Assembly: GCF_003852545.1 (NCBI RefSeq)
Contig: NZ_QAJR01000026.1
Location: 1-64,000, forward strand
Direction of reading: 5' to 3'
Source of the DNA: Acidovorax sp. FJL06
Lineage (GTDB): Bacteria > Pseudomonadota > Gammaproteobacteria > Burkholderiales > Burkholderiaceae_C
DNA length: 64,000 nucleotides
Under the pieces are notes generated by a model. The model worked only from the letters and a program-made list of their open reading frames with translations. It searched no databases and was not told the origin of the DNA. The position numbers and the translations under genes are program-made. How positions within the stretch are numbered: position 1 is the first letter of the stretch; each line of letters opens with the position of its first letter. Below are positions 34,156-42,031 of this stretch, one piece after another.

Positions 34156-35019
34156 TCATTGTTTGAAAAGACCTTCGGGTTTCCACAGCAGCACGGCCGC
34201 CATCAGCATGTAGACCAGCATGCCCGCCATGGAGGGCAGCAGCACCTTGCCAAAAGTGTCCACCAGCCCCACCAGCAGGGCCGCAATGAGTGCCCCACGC
34301 ACCGAGCCGATGCCGCCGATCACCACCACCACAAAACACATGATGAGCACGGATGCGCCCATGTTGGGATAGACGCTGGACACGGGCGCGGCCACCATGC
34401 CCGCCACCGCTGCCAGGCCCACGCCCAGTGCAAACACAATGGCATGGATGAGCTTGATGTTCACCCCCAGCGACTCGGCCATGTCGCGGTTGAACGCGCC
34501 CGCGCGGATCTTCATGCCCAGGCGGGTCTTGGAGATCAGCAGGTACAGGCCCAGCGCTAGCGCGATGCACACGCCCGAGATGAACAGCCGGTACACGGGG
34601 TAGGAGAGGGTGTCGGTCAGCGGAATGGACCAGTCCAGCATGGGGGGGATGGGCACGCCATGCACATCGTCGCCCCAGAGGATGGAGCGCAGTTCTTCAA
34701 AGATGTAGATCAGGCCGAAGGTCAGCAGCACCTGGTCGAGGTGGTCGCGGTGGTAGAAGTGGCGAAACAGCAGCCACTCCAGCGCCAGACCAAACAGCAC
34801 GGAGAGCACAGCGCCACCCAGAATGGCGAGGGTGAGGCTGCCGAAGTGCCCTGACAGCGAGTAGCCCAGGTAAGCCCCCAGCATGTAGAAGCTGCCATGT
34901 GCCAGGTTCACCACGCCCATGATCCCGAAGATCAGCGTGAGGCCGGCCGCCAGCATGAACAGCAGCAGGCCGTACTGCACGCTGTTGAGCAGCTGGATCA
35001 GGAAAGTGGCGAAGTCCAT
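34156..35019 (-). CDS. ABC transporter permease, LivH type (cluster 2)
   Basis: This 287-residue permease starts MDFATFLIQLLNSVQYGLLL; the frame is open further upstream but that part has no family character. It contains GLTLIFGIMGVVNLAHGSFY, TRLGMKIRAGAFNRDMAESL and the glycine-rich VVVIGGIGSVRGALIAAL loop. About eight membrane helices are predicted by eye. It lies 128 bases downstream of the binding-protein gene. Confidence 0.91.
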   Translation of the reverse strand: MDFATFLIQLLNSVQYGLLLFMLAAGLTLIFGIMGVVNLAHGSFYMLGAYLGYSLSGHFGSLTLAILGGAVLSVLFGLALEWLLFRHFYHRDHLDQVLLTFGLIYIFEELRSILWGDDVHGVPIPPMLDWSIPLTDTLSYPVYRLFISGVCIALALGLYLLISKTRLGMKIRAGAFNRDMAESLGVNIKLIHAIVFALGVGLAAVAGMVAAPVSSVYPNMGASVLIMCFVVVVIGGIGSVRGALIAALLVGLVDTFGKVLLPSMAGMLVYMLMAAVLLWKPEGLFKQ

Positions 35020-35147
35020 GGAGGGCGAGGGTGCGGTGAGGGGGGAGTGCGAATGCAACAGGCCAGGCTGCGCGGCGCAAGGCCGGCAGCATGGGGCCCG
35101 CATGACATCCATGCGGGGGCGGTTCAGGAGGCGCGCGCCGTGCGGGC

Positions 35148-36335
35148 TCAGCCCATCCTGCAGCCGGTGCCGCTGTCGGCCAGGGCCTTGGCGGCCACGC
35201 CGATCACCTTGTTTTCCTTGTTGTCCACCTGGCGCAGGTAGATGTCCTGTACGGGGTTGTGGGCCCGGCTCATGGTCCACTTGCCGCGCGGGCTGTCGAT
35301 GGTGGCGCTTTCCATGGCCTTGATGACGGCGGGCTTGGCGGACAGGTCACCCTTGACGGCGTTGGCGCCCTGCACCAGCAGCAGGCCAGTGTCGTAGCCC
35401 TGCACGGCGTACACGTCGGGCTGGCTGCGGAAGGCCTTGGCGTACTCCAGGCGGAACTGCTTGTTGCGCGGCGTGTCCAGCGAGTCGCTGTAGTGCATGG
35501 TGGTGATGATGCCGTCGGCTGCAGGGCCGGCGGCGTCGAGCACGCCTTCGGTCAGGAAGCCCGAGCCATACAGCGGGATCTTGCCCTTGAGGCCTGCGGC
35601 GGCGTAGTCCTTGATGAACTTGGCCGCGCCGCCACCGGCAAAGAAGCAGGCCACGGCATCGGGCTTGAGGGCTGCGATTTCGGTCAGCAGTGCCTGGAAC
35701 TCCACATTGGGGAAGGGCAGGCCCAGTTCCTTGATGATGGTGCCGCCAGCCTTGGTGTAGCTTTCCTTGAAGCCTTCAAAGGCCTCGTCGCCGGCCGCGT
35801 ACTTCCAGGTGATCCAGACGGCCTTCTTGTGGCCTTTTTCGACCATGGCCTTGCCCAGCGCCAGCGTGGGTTGCGAGTTGCTGAACGAGGTGCGGAACAC
35901 ATTGGGTGCACACAGCGCGCGAGTGGCGGCATGCACGCCTGCATTGGGGATGAGGTTGAGCACGCCGGTGTCGCGCGCCACCTTCTGGATACCCATCTGC
36001 ACCCCGGAATGCACGGTGCCGATCAGCACATCCACCTTGTCGCGCTGCACCAGCTTGCTGGCGTTTTCCACGCCTTTGCTGGGCTCGGACTCATCGTCCA
36101 CCTTGAACCACTCGATCTCGCGCCCGCCGAGCTTGCCGCCTTGCTGGTCGATGGCCAGGCGCACGCCGTTCTCGATGGCCACGCCCAACTGGGCAAAGGT
36201 GCCGGTATAAGGCAGCATGAAACCCACGCGCACCTTGCCGCTTTGGGCGCGCACGATGGAGGGCAGCAACAGCCCCGTGGATGCTGCGCCCACAAGGGCG
36301 GCGCTGCGGCTGATGACGAGGCGGCGGGTGGTCAT
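35148..36335 (-). CDS. ABC transporter substrate-binding protein, Liv/amide type (cluster 2)
   Basis: This 395-residue periplasmic protein starts MTTRRLVISRSAALVG with cleavage likely after IVRAQ; TRR could be read as a Tat motif. The mature part opens KVRVGFMLPYTGTFAQLGVAIENG and later has LIGTVHSGVQMGI, typical of peripla_BP_6. It shows close family resemblance to binding proteins of aromatic or short carboxylates as much as amino acids, so the ligand is left open. GGAG lies just upstream of the ATG. Two overlapping palindromes lie 18-40 bases upstream. Confidence 0.9.
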   Translation of the reverse strand: MTTRRLVISRSAALVGAASTGLLLPSIVRAQSGKVRVGFMLPYTGTFAQLGVAIENGVRLAIDQQGGKLGGREIEWFKVDDESEPSKGVENASKLVQRDKVDVLIGTVHSGVQMGIQKVARDTGVLNLIPNAGVHAATRALCAPNVFRTSFSNSQPTLALGKAMVEKGHKKAVWITWKYAAGDEAFEGFKESYTKAGGTIIKELGLPFPNVEFQALLTEIAALKPDAVACFFAGGGAAKFIKDYAAAGLKGKIPLYGSGFLTEGVLDAAGPAADGIITTMHYSDSLDTPRNKQFRLEYAKAFRSQPDVYAVQGYDTGLLLVQGANAVKGDLSAKPAVIKAMESATIDSPRGKWTMSRAHNPVQDIYLRQVDNKENKVIGVAAKALADSGTGCRMG

Positions 36336-36821
36336 GGGATGGGTCTCCTTTGTTTAGGCCTAAAGTAATTTACTTCAAGCATTCCGTGGTGAATACCTAT
36401 GGGTTACCCGTACCGGCAGGGGCGGGTGTTGCCTTGCCAGGTCAAGCGCTCCAGGGGTCGGCAGCTTGGCGCGTTGCAGCCCGATCATCGGGGTGTTTGG
36501 ACACTGGGACTGCAAAAACAAACATGAACTAAACTGCATTTTTTGATATTTTGTGCAGTATAGATCATGATTTCAGGGCTGCGCAGGCCTGTGGGGGCTG
36601 CCGGTATCAGTAGTTTCGAGCATAAGCCGCCCTTTTTGTGCCCTGGGTGGTGGATGCGGCGGTGGGCATGGCTGCGGCAGGGTGTTGTGGGGGCATGTGG
36701 GCCCTGGGCCCCGCCCAACGGCAAGCTCGGCGACACTGGCGGATTGCGGCGCGCGGGCTCTCTGGGCCTGCCTGTTTTGCTGCCGAATGGGTGCACGGCC
36801 GCGCTTGCTTCTTTCTTTTCC
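36336..36821. other. Divergent intergenic region between Liv cluster 2 and the HPP gene
   Basis: This stretch of about 486 bases carries the operator-like palindromes at 36353-36375. An AT-rich part at 36520-36570 contains ACTGCA and TGCAGT half-sites 15 bases apart. A GC-rich tail is open in the HPP frame back to ATG 36567, but lacks domain-like sequence. Promoters for both flanking genes are expected here; none matches consensus well. Confidence 0.6.
36353..36375. promoter_or_regulatory. Two overlapping palindromes upstream of Liv cluster 2
   Basis: TTTAGGCCTAAA (36353-36364) is a perfect 12-bp palindrome. AAGTAATTTACTT (36363-36375) is a perfect 13-bp palindrome with a central T. The two share two bases and lie 18-40 bases upstream of the binding-protein ATG, in the position of a promoter or leader. 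No regulator gene is adjacent, so the binder is unknown. Confidence 0.5.
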
Positions 36822-38019
36822 ATGTCTTTTTCCGTTCCTCCACCCCCGTCTTCTTCGCCGCCGCCGGTGCGCATGCGTCTCGTGCGGTGGTTGCGCCACT
36901 TCTGGCCTGCACCACTGGGCATTGACGGCCGCGAACGGCTGCGTTTTATCGTGGGCGCGGTGGTTGGCGTGTTGCTGACGGCCTGGCTGAGCCGCTGGTG
37001 GGCGGGGGGCGGCAGTTCCGGCCCCTGGATGGTGGCTTCGCTGGGGGCCAGCGCGGTGCTGGTGTTCGGCATGCCATCAAGCCCGCTGGCCCAGCCCTGG
37101 CCTGTGCTGGGTGGCAGCACCTTGTCGGCCCTGGTGGGGGGGGCTTTGCGCGGCCCTGGTTCCCGATCCGGTGCTGGCGGGGGCGGTGGCCGTGGGCTTG
37201 GCCATTGCGCTCATGGTGCCGCTGCGCTGCCTGCACCCGCCGGGCGGCGCCATGGCGCTGTATGTGGTGCTGACCGCAGGCGATGGCTGGCACCTGGCGG
37301 CGTTTCCCATTCTGTTCAACGTGCTGGTGCTGCTGGTGGCTGCGGTGGTCTACAACGGGCTGACCGGGCGCCGCTACCCGCACCCGCAGCGTGCGGCGGC
37401 CCGCACCGACGTGGCCCAGGGGGCTTTCACGGCATCGGACGTGGATGCTGCGCTGGCGCACTACAACCAGGTGCTGGATGTGAGCCGCGCGGATCTGGAA
37501 GGGTTGCTGCACCTGGCAGGGCGCGCAGCGTTCCAGCGGACGCTGGGGGAGGTGCGCTGCTCGGACATCATGTCCCGGCCGCCGTTGGCGGTGGAGGCGG
37601 GTGTTTCGTTGAAGGATGCCTGGTCCTTGATGCGTGCCGAGCAGATTAAGGCGCTGCCCGTGGTGGATGCGCAGCGCCTGGTGGTGGGCATCGTGACGGT
37701 GGCGGACTTCATGCGCCTGGCCAACCTGGATGTACATGAAGGCCTGGGGCAGCGCCTGCGCACCCTGGTCATGGGGCGCGGCGGCCAGCCGCAGAACGTG
37801 GGCGAGATCATGTCTCACCCCGTGCAGGTGGCGCGCGTGGAACAACACGCCATGGATCTGGTCCCGCTGTTTTCCCAAGGGGGGCACCACCACATTCCCA
37901 TCGTGGACGTGGACGATCGCCTGATGGGTGTGATCACACAGACGGATCTGGTGCGGACGCTGGCCCTGGCCGTGCAGGGGCGTGACGGTCCACCCGCCAC
38001 TGCCCAAACGGGCCGATAG
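36822..38019 (+). pseudogene. HPP family membrane protein with CBS domains, frameshifted at a G8 tract
   Basis: Two frames together encode one protein of about 398 residues. The first (MSFSVPPPPSSSPPP onward) gives the HPP domain start, GGGSSGPWMVASLGASAVLV and GGSTLSALVGG. The second continues ALVPDPVLAGAVAVGLAIAL and LHPPGGAMALYVV, then two CBS domains (CSDIMSRPPLAVE; EIMSHPVQVARVE; HHIPIVDVDDRLMGVITQTD). The switch happens at a run of eight Gs (37136-37143); one G fewer would restore a single frame. HPP/CBS proteins are membrane proteins linked to anion or nitrite transport, with nucleotide-sensing CBS pairs. A homopolymer sequencing error or a slippage-based switch are alternatives to true decay, because both halves otherwise look intact. 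Confidence 0.7.
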
Positions 38020-38249
38020 GCACAACAGGGCGCATCGCGGTACAATCGACAGGCTTTGCACAGCGCTTTTGCCTGTCCATTGAAGCCGTCTCCCCCGGCC
38101 GTCTGCCTGATCTGCGCCCCGGGTGCAGCGACTCCCACCGCCCGCAATGCACCGTGTGTCGAGCACCGACCACGTCGTGGCTACCGTGGTGGATGCACCA
38201 AGCGTTCAGGCGCTGATCACAGAATATTAGTTTTGAAGAGATAACGAAC

Positions 38250-38498
38250 ATGGCCAAAGAAGAACTCATTGAAATGCAAGGCTCCGTCACCGAAGTCTTG
38301 CCCGACTCGCGCTTTCGCGTCACGCTGGACAACGGTCACCAACTGATCGCCTACACGGGTGGCAAGATGCGCAAGCACCACATCCGCATCCTGGCGGGTG
38401 ACAAGGTGTCCCTGGAAATGTCGCCTTACGACCTGACCAAGGGCCGCATCACCTTCCGCCACCTGGCTGGCCGTGGCCCTGGCCCGAGCAGCCGCTAA
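38250..38498 (+). CDS. infA: Translation initiation factor IF-1
   Basis: This 82-residue S1-like OB-fold protein ([20 protein letters not shown], then [16 protein letters not shown] and [11 protein letters not shown]) binds the ribosomal A site during initiation. It has a short basic C-terminal tail (GRGPGPSSR) beyond the usual 72 residues. It is not in a ribosomal-protein operon, which fits the second infA copies seen in Betaproteobacteria. The roughly 230-base stretch before it has a TACAAT box at 38041 and could give a long leader, as in cold-shock genes. Confidence 0.93.
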   Translation: MAKEELIEMQGSVTEVLPDSRFRVTLDNGHQLIAYTGGKMRKHHIRILAGDKVSLEMSPYDLTKGRITFRHLAGRGPGPSSR

Positions 38499-38510
38499 GC
38501 CATCGCCTGG

Positions 38511-38542
38511 TTGGTTTCATTGGTTTCATTGGTTTCATTGGT
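38511..38542 (+). repeat. Tandem 9-mer TTGGTTTCA x3.5
   Basis: Three perfect TTGGTTTCA units plus TTGGT lie 12 bases after the infA stop. The array is short and lies in non-coding sequence between infA and tRNA-Pro. It could vary in copy number by slippage. Confidence 0.9.
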
Positions 38543-38716
38543 CTTTTTCAGCCTGAAGGGCTGATCCGTTTCTTGTTGTTCTCTCGTCCTCGCACGGCCT
38601 TGCCAGAGGCTGTGGATTTTCGGTTTGCTTGGGGTGTCTGCTGTTTTTCAAAAAAAATGCAAAAAGCAGGCATCGAACCAAAAAACAGAAAATTGGCGGG
38701 TTAGAATACGAGCTGT

Positions 38717-38793
38717 CGGAGCGTAGCGCAGCCTGGTAGCGCATCTGCTTTGGGAGCAGAGGGTCGCGAGTTCGAATCCCGCCGCTCCGACCA
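38717..38793 (+). tRNA. tRNA-Pro (anticodon UGG)
   Basis: The 77-base gene folds into a full cloverleaf. The acceptor stem is CGGAGCG with CGCTCCG. The D-arm has GCGCAGCCTGGTAGCGC. The anticodon arm is TCTGC, loop TTTGGGA, GCAGA, and the T-arm carries GTTCGAATC. CCA is encoded. Anticodon TGG reads CCA and, by wobble, other proline codons. TAGAAT nine bases upstream is a likely -10 box, and a strong terminator follows. Confidence 0.97.
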
Positions 38794-38800
38794 ATGTTTG

Positions 38801-38835
38801 AAGGCCTTGCAGCACATGCTGCAAGGCCTTTTTTC
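38801..38835 (+). terminator. Rho-independent terminator after tRNA-Pro
   Basis: Perfect 14-bp arms AAGGCCTTGCAGCA and TGCTGCAAGGCCTT enclose CA and are followed by a T-run. It starts seven bases after the tRNA and is among the strongest hairpins in the window. Confidence 0.93.
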
Positions 38836-38951
38836 TTGCCTGTTGCGGTGCTGGGCAAGTGACAGGGGCAAACGTCCTTACCATCGGGGCGTCCCGGATG
38901 GCACCGAAGCCCGGGGCGCTTCTGTCCAATCGCCGCCTGACTGGCCACGCC

Positions 38952-39764
38952 ATGAAACGTTCTCTGTCTGCCCTTCTGTCTTCTGCTTCGAGACCACGGA
39001 TGGGCGCCTTGGCCACCAGCGGCCTGCGCTATGACGCCGTGGATGCGCTGCGGGGGCTGGCCATGGTGTGGATGACCGTCTTCCACTTCTGTTTTGACCT
39101 GAGCCATTTTGGTTTCTGGCCGCAGAACTTCCGCGTGGACCCGTTCTGGACCACGCAGCGCACGTTCATCGTGAGCCTCTTTCTTTTCTGTGCGGGGCTG
39201 GGCCAGGCCATTGCGCTGCACCAGGCGCAAGGGTGGCTGCGTTTCGGGCGCCGCTGGATGCAGATCGCGGGTTGCGCGCTGCTGGTGACGGCAGGCTCTT
39301 TCGCCATGTTTCCGCAGAGCTTCATCTATTTCGGTGTTTTGCATGGCATGGCGGTGATGCTGCTCATTGCCCGGTGCACCGCCGGCTGGGGGCGGTGGCT
39401 GTGGCTGGCGGGGCTGGTGGCCGTGGCTTTGCCGCCCCTGGCACAGTATTTGTTGGTGGGCAGTGGGGCTGAGTTGGCGCCATGGCTCAATGGCCGCGCC
39501 CTCAACTGGCTGGGGCTGGTGTCGCACAAGCCCTTCACCGAAGACTACGTGCCTGTTTTGCCCTGGCTGGGCGTGATGTGGTGGGGGCTGGCCCTGGGCC
39601 AGTGGATGCTGGTCCGCCGGTCTGCGTTGCTGCGATGGCCGCTGCCGGGCGTTTGTCGGCCCCTGGCGGCCCTGGGGCGCTGGAGTCTGAGCTACTACAT
39701 GCTTCACCAGCCCGTGATGATCGGGGGGCTGATGGCGGTGGCCTGGTGGGTGGGGCGTTTGTAG
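38952..39764 (+). CDS. Membrane acyltransferase-like protein (DUF1624/HGSNAT-like)
   Basis: The product is 270 residues from MKRSLSALLSS; earlier in-frame starts reach back to 38859. The conserved opening RYDAVDALRGLAMVWMTVFHF is typical of the heparan-alpha-glucosaminide N-acetyltransferase catalytic-like family. About seven membrane helices follow, with loops WTTQRTFIVSLFLFCAGLG and LGRWSLSYYMLHQPVMI near the end. Bacterial members are inner-membrane proteins of mostly unknown substrate. It stands alone between tRNA-Pro and the convergent ppiC-like gene. Confidence 0.85.
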   Translation: MKRSLSALLSSASRPRMGALATSGLRYDAVDALRGLAMVWMTVFHFCFDLSHFGFWPQNFRVDPFWTTQRTFIVSLFLFCAGLGQAIALHQAQGWLRFGRRWMQIAGCALLVTAGSFAMFPQSFIYFGVLHGMAVMLLIARCTAGWGRWLWLAGLVAVALPPLAQYLLVGSGAELAPWLNGRALNWLGLVSHKPFTEDYVPVLPWLGVMWWGLALGQWMLVRRSALLRWPLPGVCRPLAALGRWSLSYYMLHQPVMIGGLMAVAWWVGRL

Positions 39765-39858
39765 TTTGTAATCTGCTTGCCGCAAAAGGAGAGGATGGCA
39801 TGCGCAGGTGCTGGGCCTGGGTGACGCACCGGGCGCAGATCACACCCCGAGTGGCCAT

Positions 39859-39888
39859 AAAAAAACGCGGCCAGGGCCGCGTTTTTTT
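39859..39888. terminator. Bidirectional terminator
   Basis: ACGCGGCC, AG, GGCCGCGT form perfect arms flanked by seven As on the left and seven Ts on the right. It can therefore stop transcripts from both sides. It lies between the convergent acyltransferase-like gene and the ppiC-like gene. Confidence 0.93.
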
Positions 39889-39929
39889 ATGCATGAAGGC
39901 GCATCCCGTGCGGGATGCCGCCGGATCGA

Positions 39930-40715
39930 TTACTCGACCTTGGCCTTGGCGCGCAGGTCTTCCTGGAACTTCGCCAGCTTTTGCTGTTGCAGCTGTTGGG
40001 CGACCTGGGGCTTGACTTCTTCCAGCTTGGGCAGTTCGGCCTGGCGCACGCCGTCCAGGCGGATCACGTGCCAGCCAAATTGGCTCTTCACGGGGGTGTC
40101 GGTCATCTTGCCCTTTTCGAGCTTGATGAGGGCTTCCGTGAATTCGCTCACGTAGCTGGCGGGGTTGGCCCAGTCCAGGTCGCCACCCTTGGCGCCGGAG
40201 CCTGGGTCCTTGGATTGCTTCTTGGCGATGTCTTCGAACTTGGCGCCCTTCTTGATGGACGCGATGATGGCCTTGGCGTCGGATTCCTTTTCCACCAGGA
40301 TGTGGCTGGCCTTGTATTCCTTGCCGCCGTTGGCCGCCACGAACTTGTCGTACTCGGCCTGGATTTCGGCGTCGGTCACGGGGTTCTTCTTCTGGAAGTC
40401 GGCGAACAGTTCGCGGATCAGAATGGTCTGGCGGGCCAGGTCCAGCTGGGTCTTGTAGTCTGCCGAGGCTTCCAGGCCGCGCTTTTGCGCTTCCTGCATG
40501 AAGATTTCACGGGCAATGACTTCTTCCTTGATCTGGCCTTCGATGTCGGGCGTCACGGGGCGGCCCGAGCGTTCCACCTGTTGCTTGAGCGCTTCGACGC
40601 GTTCCTTCGGCACGGCCTTGCCATTGACGACGGCAACGTTCTGGGCGGAAGCGGGCAGGGCCAACGTGCCCAGCACGGCAGCGGCGACGAGGCCGGACAG
40701 GAGCTGTTTCTTCAT
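39930..40715 (-). CDS. Peptidyl-prolyl cis-trans isomerase, PpiC/parvulin type
   Basis: This 261-residue periplasmic foldase has a clear signal peptide (MKKQLLSGLVAAAVLG, cleavage after LPASAQ). A SurA-like N-terminal helical part precedes the rotamase domain (about residues 130-225). The domain has EYKASHILVEKESDAK, FEDIAKKQSKDPGSGAKGG and PVKSQFGWHVIRLDG. The C-terminal helix is rich in Lys and Gln. It probably assists folding of outer-membrane proteins. The bolA-like gene lies 66 bases upstream on the same strand. Confidence 0.93.
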   Translation of the reverse strand: MKKQLLSGLVAAAVLGTLALPASAQNVAVVNGKAVPKERVEALKQQVERSGRPVTPDIEGQIKEEVIAREIFMQEAQKRGLEASADYKTQLDLARQTILIRELFADFQKKNPVTDAEIQAEYDKFVAANGGKEYKASHILVEKESDAKAIIASIKKGAKFEDIAKKQSKDPGSGAKGGDLDWANPASYVSEFTEALIKLEKGKMTDTPVKSQFGWHVIRLDGVRQAELPKLEEVKPQVAQQLQQQKLAKFQEDLRAKAKVE

Positions 40716-40781
40716 GCGAAATCCAAAAAATGAGAGGTTGTGTGCCAGCTGAAATCCGGCGACTGATGACTTGGGGCCGGC

Positions 40782-41042
40782 TCAGAGAACTTCAATGGCG
40801 AGGGCGTGAACGCCTTGGTCAATAAATTCTTGCAGCGCATCATACACAAGGCGGTGTTGCGCCACGCGGGGCCGTCCTGTAAAGAAAGGTGACGCAATCC
40901 GCACCCGGAAATGGGTGCCAAAGCCTGTGCCGTTGGCGCCGGCATGGCCTGCATGGGCGGCGCTTTCGTCCAGCACTTCCAGTTGGGTGGGGGCGAGCTT
41001 TGCCGCCAGGGCCTGGTGCATTTCTTGGGCAAGGGTTGTCAT
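40782..41042 (-). CDS. BolA family protein
   Basis: This 86-residue cytoplasmic protein has the BolA fold. HFRVRIASPFFTGRPRVAQHRLVYDAL contains the family core (key part FTGRPRVAQHRLVYDAL with the conserved His). The N-terminal helix LAQEMHQALAAKLAP is also typical. BolA proteins act with monothiol glutaredoxins in iron-sulfur handling and affect cell shape. It lies 12 bases downstream of yciB, an arrangement common in Betaproteobacteria. Confidence 0.92.
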   Translation of the reverse strand: MTTLAQEMHQALAAKLAPTQLEVLDESAAHAGHAGANGTGFGTHFRVRIASPFFTGRPRVAQHRLVYDALQEFIDQGVHALAIEVL

Positions 41043-41054
41043 GGGGCGGCTTTC

Positions 41055-41594
41055 TCAGGCAGTGGGTTCGTCGCCCTTGAGGTGCGGCGCGATGTAGATG
41101 CCCTGGCCGATCAGGAAGATCAGCGGAAAGGCATAGCCCCAGAGCTTGAAGTCCACCCAGGCCTCGGTGCTGAAGTTGAGCACCACATAGGCGTTGATGG
41201 CGGACATGAAGGCGCAATAGACGATCCACGCCACGTTGAGCCGCAGCCACACCCGTTCGGGCAGGTCCAGCTGGCTGCCCAGCAGCATCTTGAGGAAGTT
41301 CTTCTTCATGGCCCACAGGGCCACGGCCAGCGCGAGTGACATGGCGCCATACAGCACCGTGGGCTTCCACTTGATGAACCGGTCGTCCTGCAGCACGAGC
41401 GTGAGCGTGCCAAACAGCAGGATGAGCGCCAGCGTGACTTTGTGCATGGTCTGCAGGCGGCGGTCGATGACATAGATCAGCGCCATTTGCGCCACGGTGG
41501 CGGCCATGAGCACGGCCGTGCCCACATAGATGCCATAGAACTTGTAGGCCCCGAAGAACAGCAGGATGGGGAAGAAGTCGATCAGGATTTTCAT
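41055..41594 (-). CDS. yciB: Inner-membrane septation protein YciB (IspZ family)
   Basis: The 179-residue product starts [21 protein letters not shown], the family signature, and has five or six membrane helices. The longer upstream frame overlaps msrB and is not used. [21 protein letters not shown] and [18 protein letters not shown] are the other conserved blocks. The family is needed for normal division and envelope integrity. Its start is 23 bases from the msrB stop, on the same strand. Confidence 0.93.
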   Translation of the reverse strand: MKILIDFFPILLFFGAYKFYGIYVGTAVLMAATVAQMALIYVIDRRLQTMHKVTLALILLFGTLTLVLQDDRFIKWKPTVLYGAMSLALAVALWAMKKNFLKMLLGSQLDLPERVWLRLNVAWIVYCAFMSAINAYVVLNFSTEAWVDFKLWGYAFPLIFLIGQGIYIAPHLKGDEPTA

Positions 41595-41617
41595 GGAGTC
41601 GGGGAAATTCTCGGCGG

Positions 41618-42031
41618 TCAGCCCTTGTTGGATTCGAAGTCGAGCGACGCGGAGTTCATGCAATAGCGCAGGCCCGTGGGGGCCGGTCCATCTTCGAACA
41701 CATGGCCGAGATGGGCCCCGCATTGTGCACACACGGTCTCGGTGCGGACCATGCCGTGGCTGCGGTCCACGATTTCGGTGATGGCGCCGGGCACGGCCAG
41801 CGAGAAGCTGGGCCAGCCGCAGCCCGCGTCGAACTTGGTGTCCGAGTCAAACAGCTTGGCCGCGCAGCAGACGCAGTGGTAGCTGCCATCGGCCCAGTGG
41901 GCTTCGTATTTGCCCGTGAACGGGCGTTCGGTGGCGGCGTGGCGGGTGACCTGGAAGGCCACAGGCTCGGCGCCTTTTTCACGCAGCACGGCTTGCCATT
42001 CGGCGTCGGTCTTCTGGATGGGATGGGTCAT
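41618..42031 (-). CDS. msrB: Peptide methionine (R)-S-oxide reductase
   Basis: This 137-residue enzyme repairs the R epimer of methionine sulfoxide. Structural zinc is bound by the CVCC and CAQC pairs ([22 protein letters not shown]). The catalytic Cys is in [12 protein letters not shown]. The start [16 protein letters not shown] overlaps the selO stop by four bases, so the two redox-repair genes are coupled. Confidence 0.94.
   Translation of the reverse strand: MTHPIQKTDAEWQAVLREKGAEPVAFQVTRHAATERPFTGKYEAHWADGSYHCVCCAAKLFDSDTKFDAGCGWPSFSLAVPGAITEIVDRSHGMVRTETVCAQCGAHLGHVFEDGPAPTGLRYCMNSASLDFESNKG

Noticed and set aside
36567-36821. Longer N-terminus for the HPP/CBS protein from ATG 36567
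   Set aside because: The extra residues are low-complexity and unlike the family, whose members begin close to the membrane domain. ATG 36822 is the simpler start.
38511-38542. Candidate CRISPR array
   Set aside because: The TTGGTTTCA units are contiguous with no spacers and no cas genes are present.
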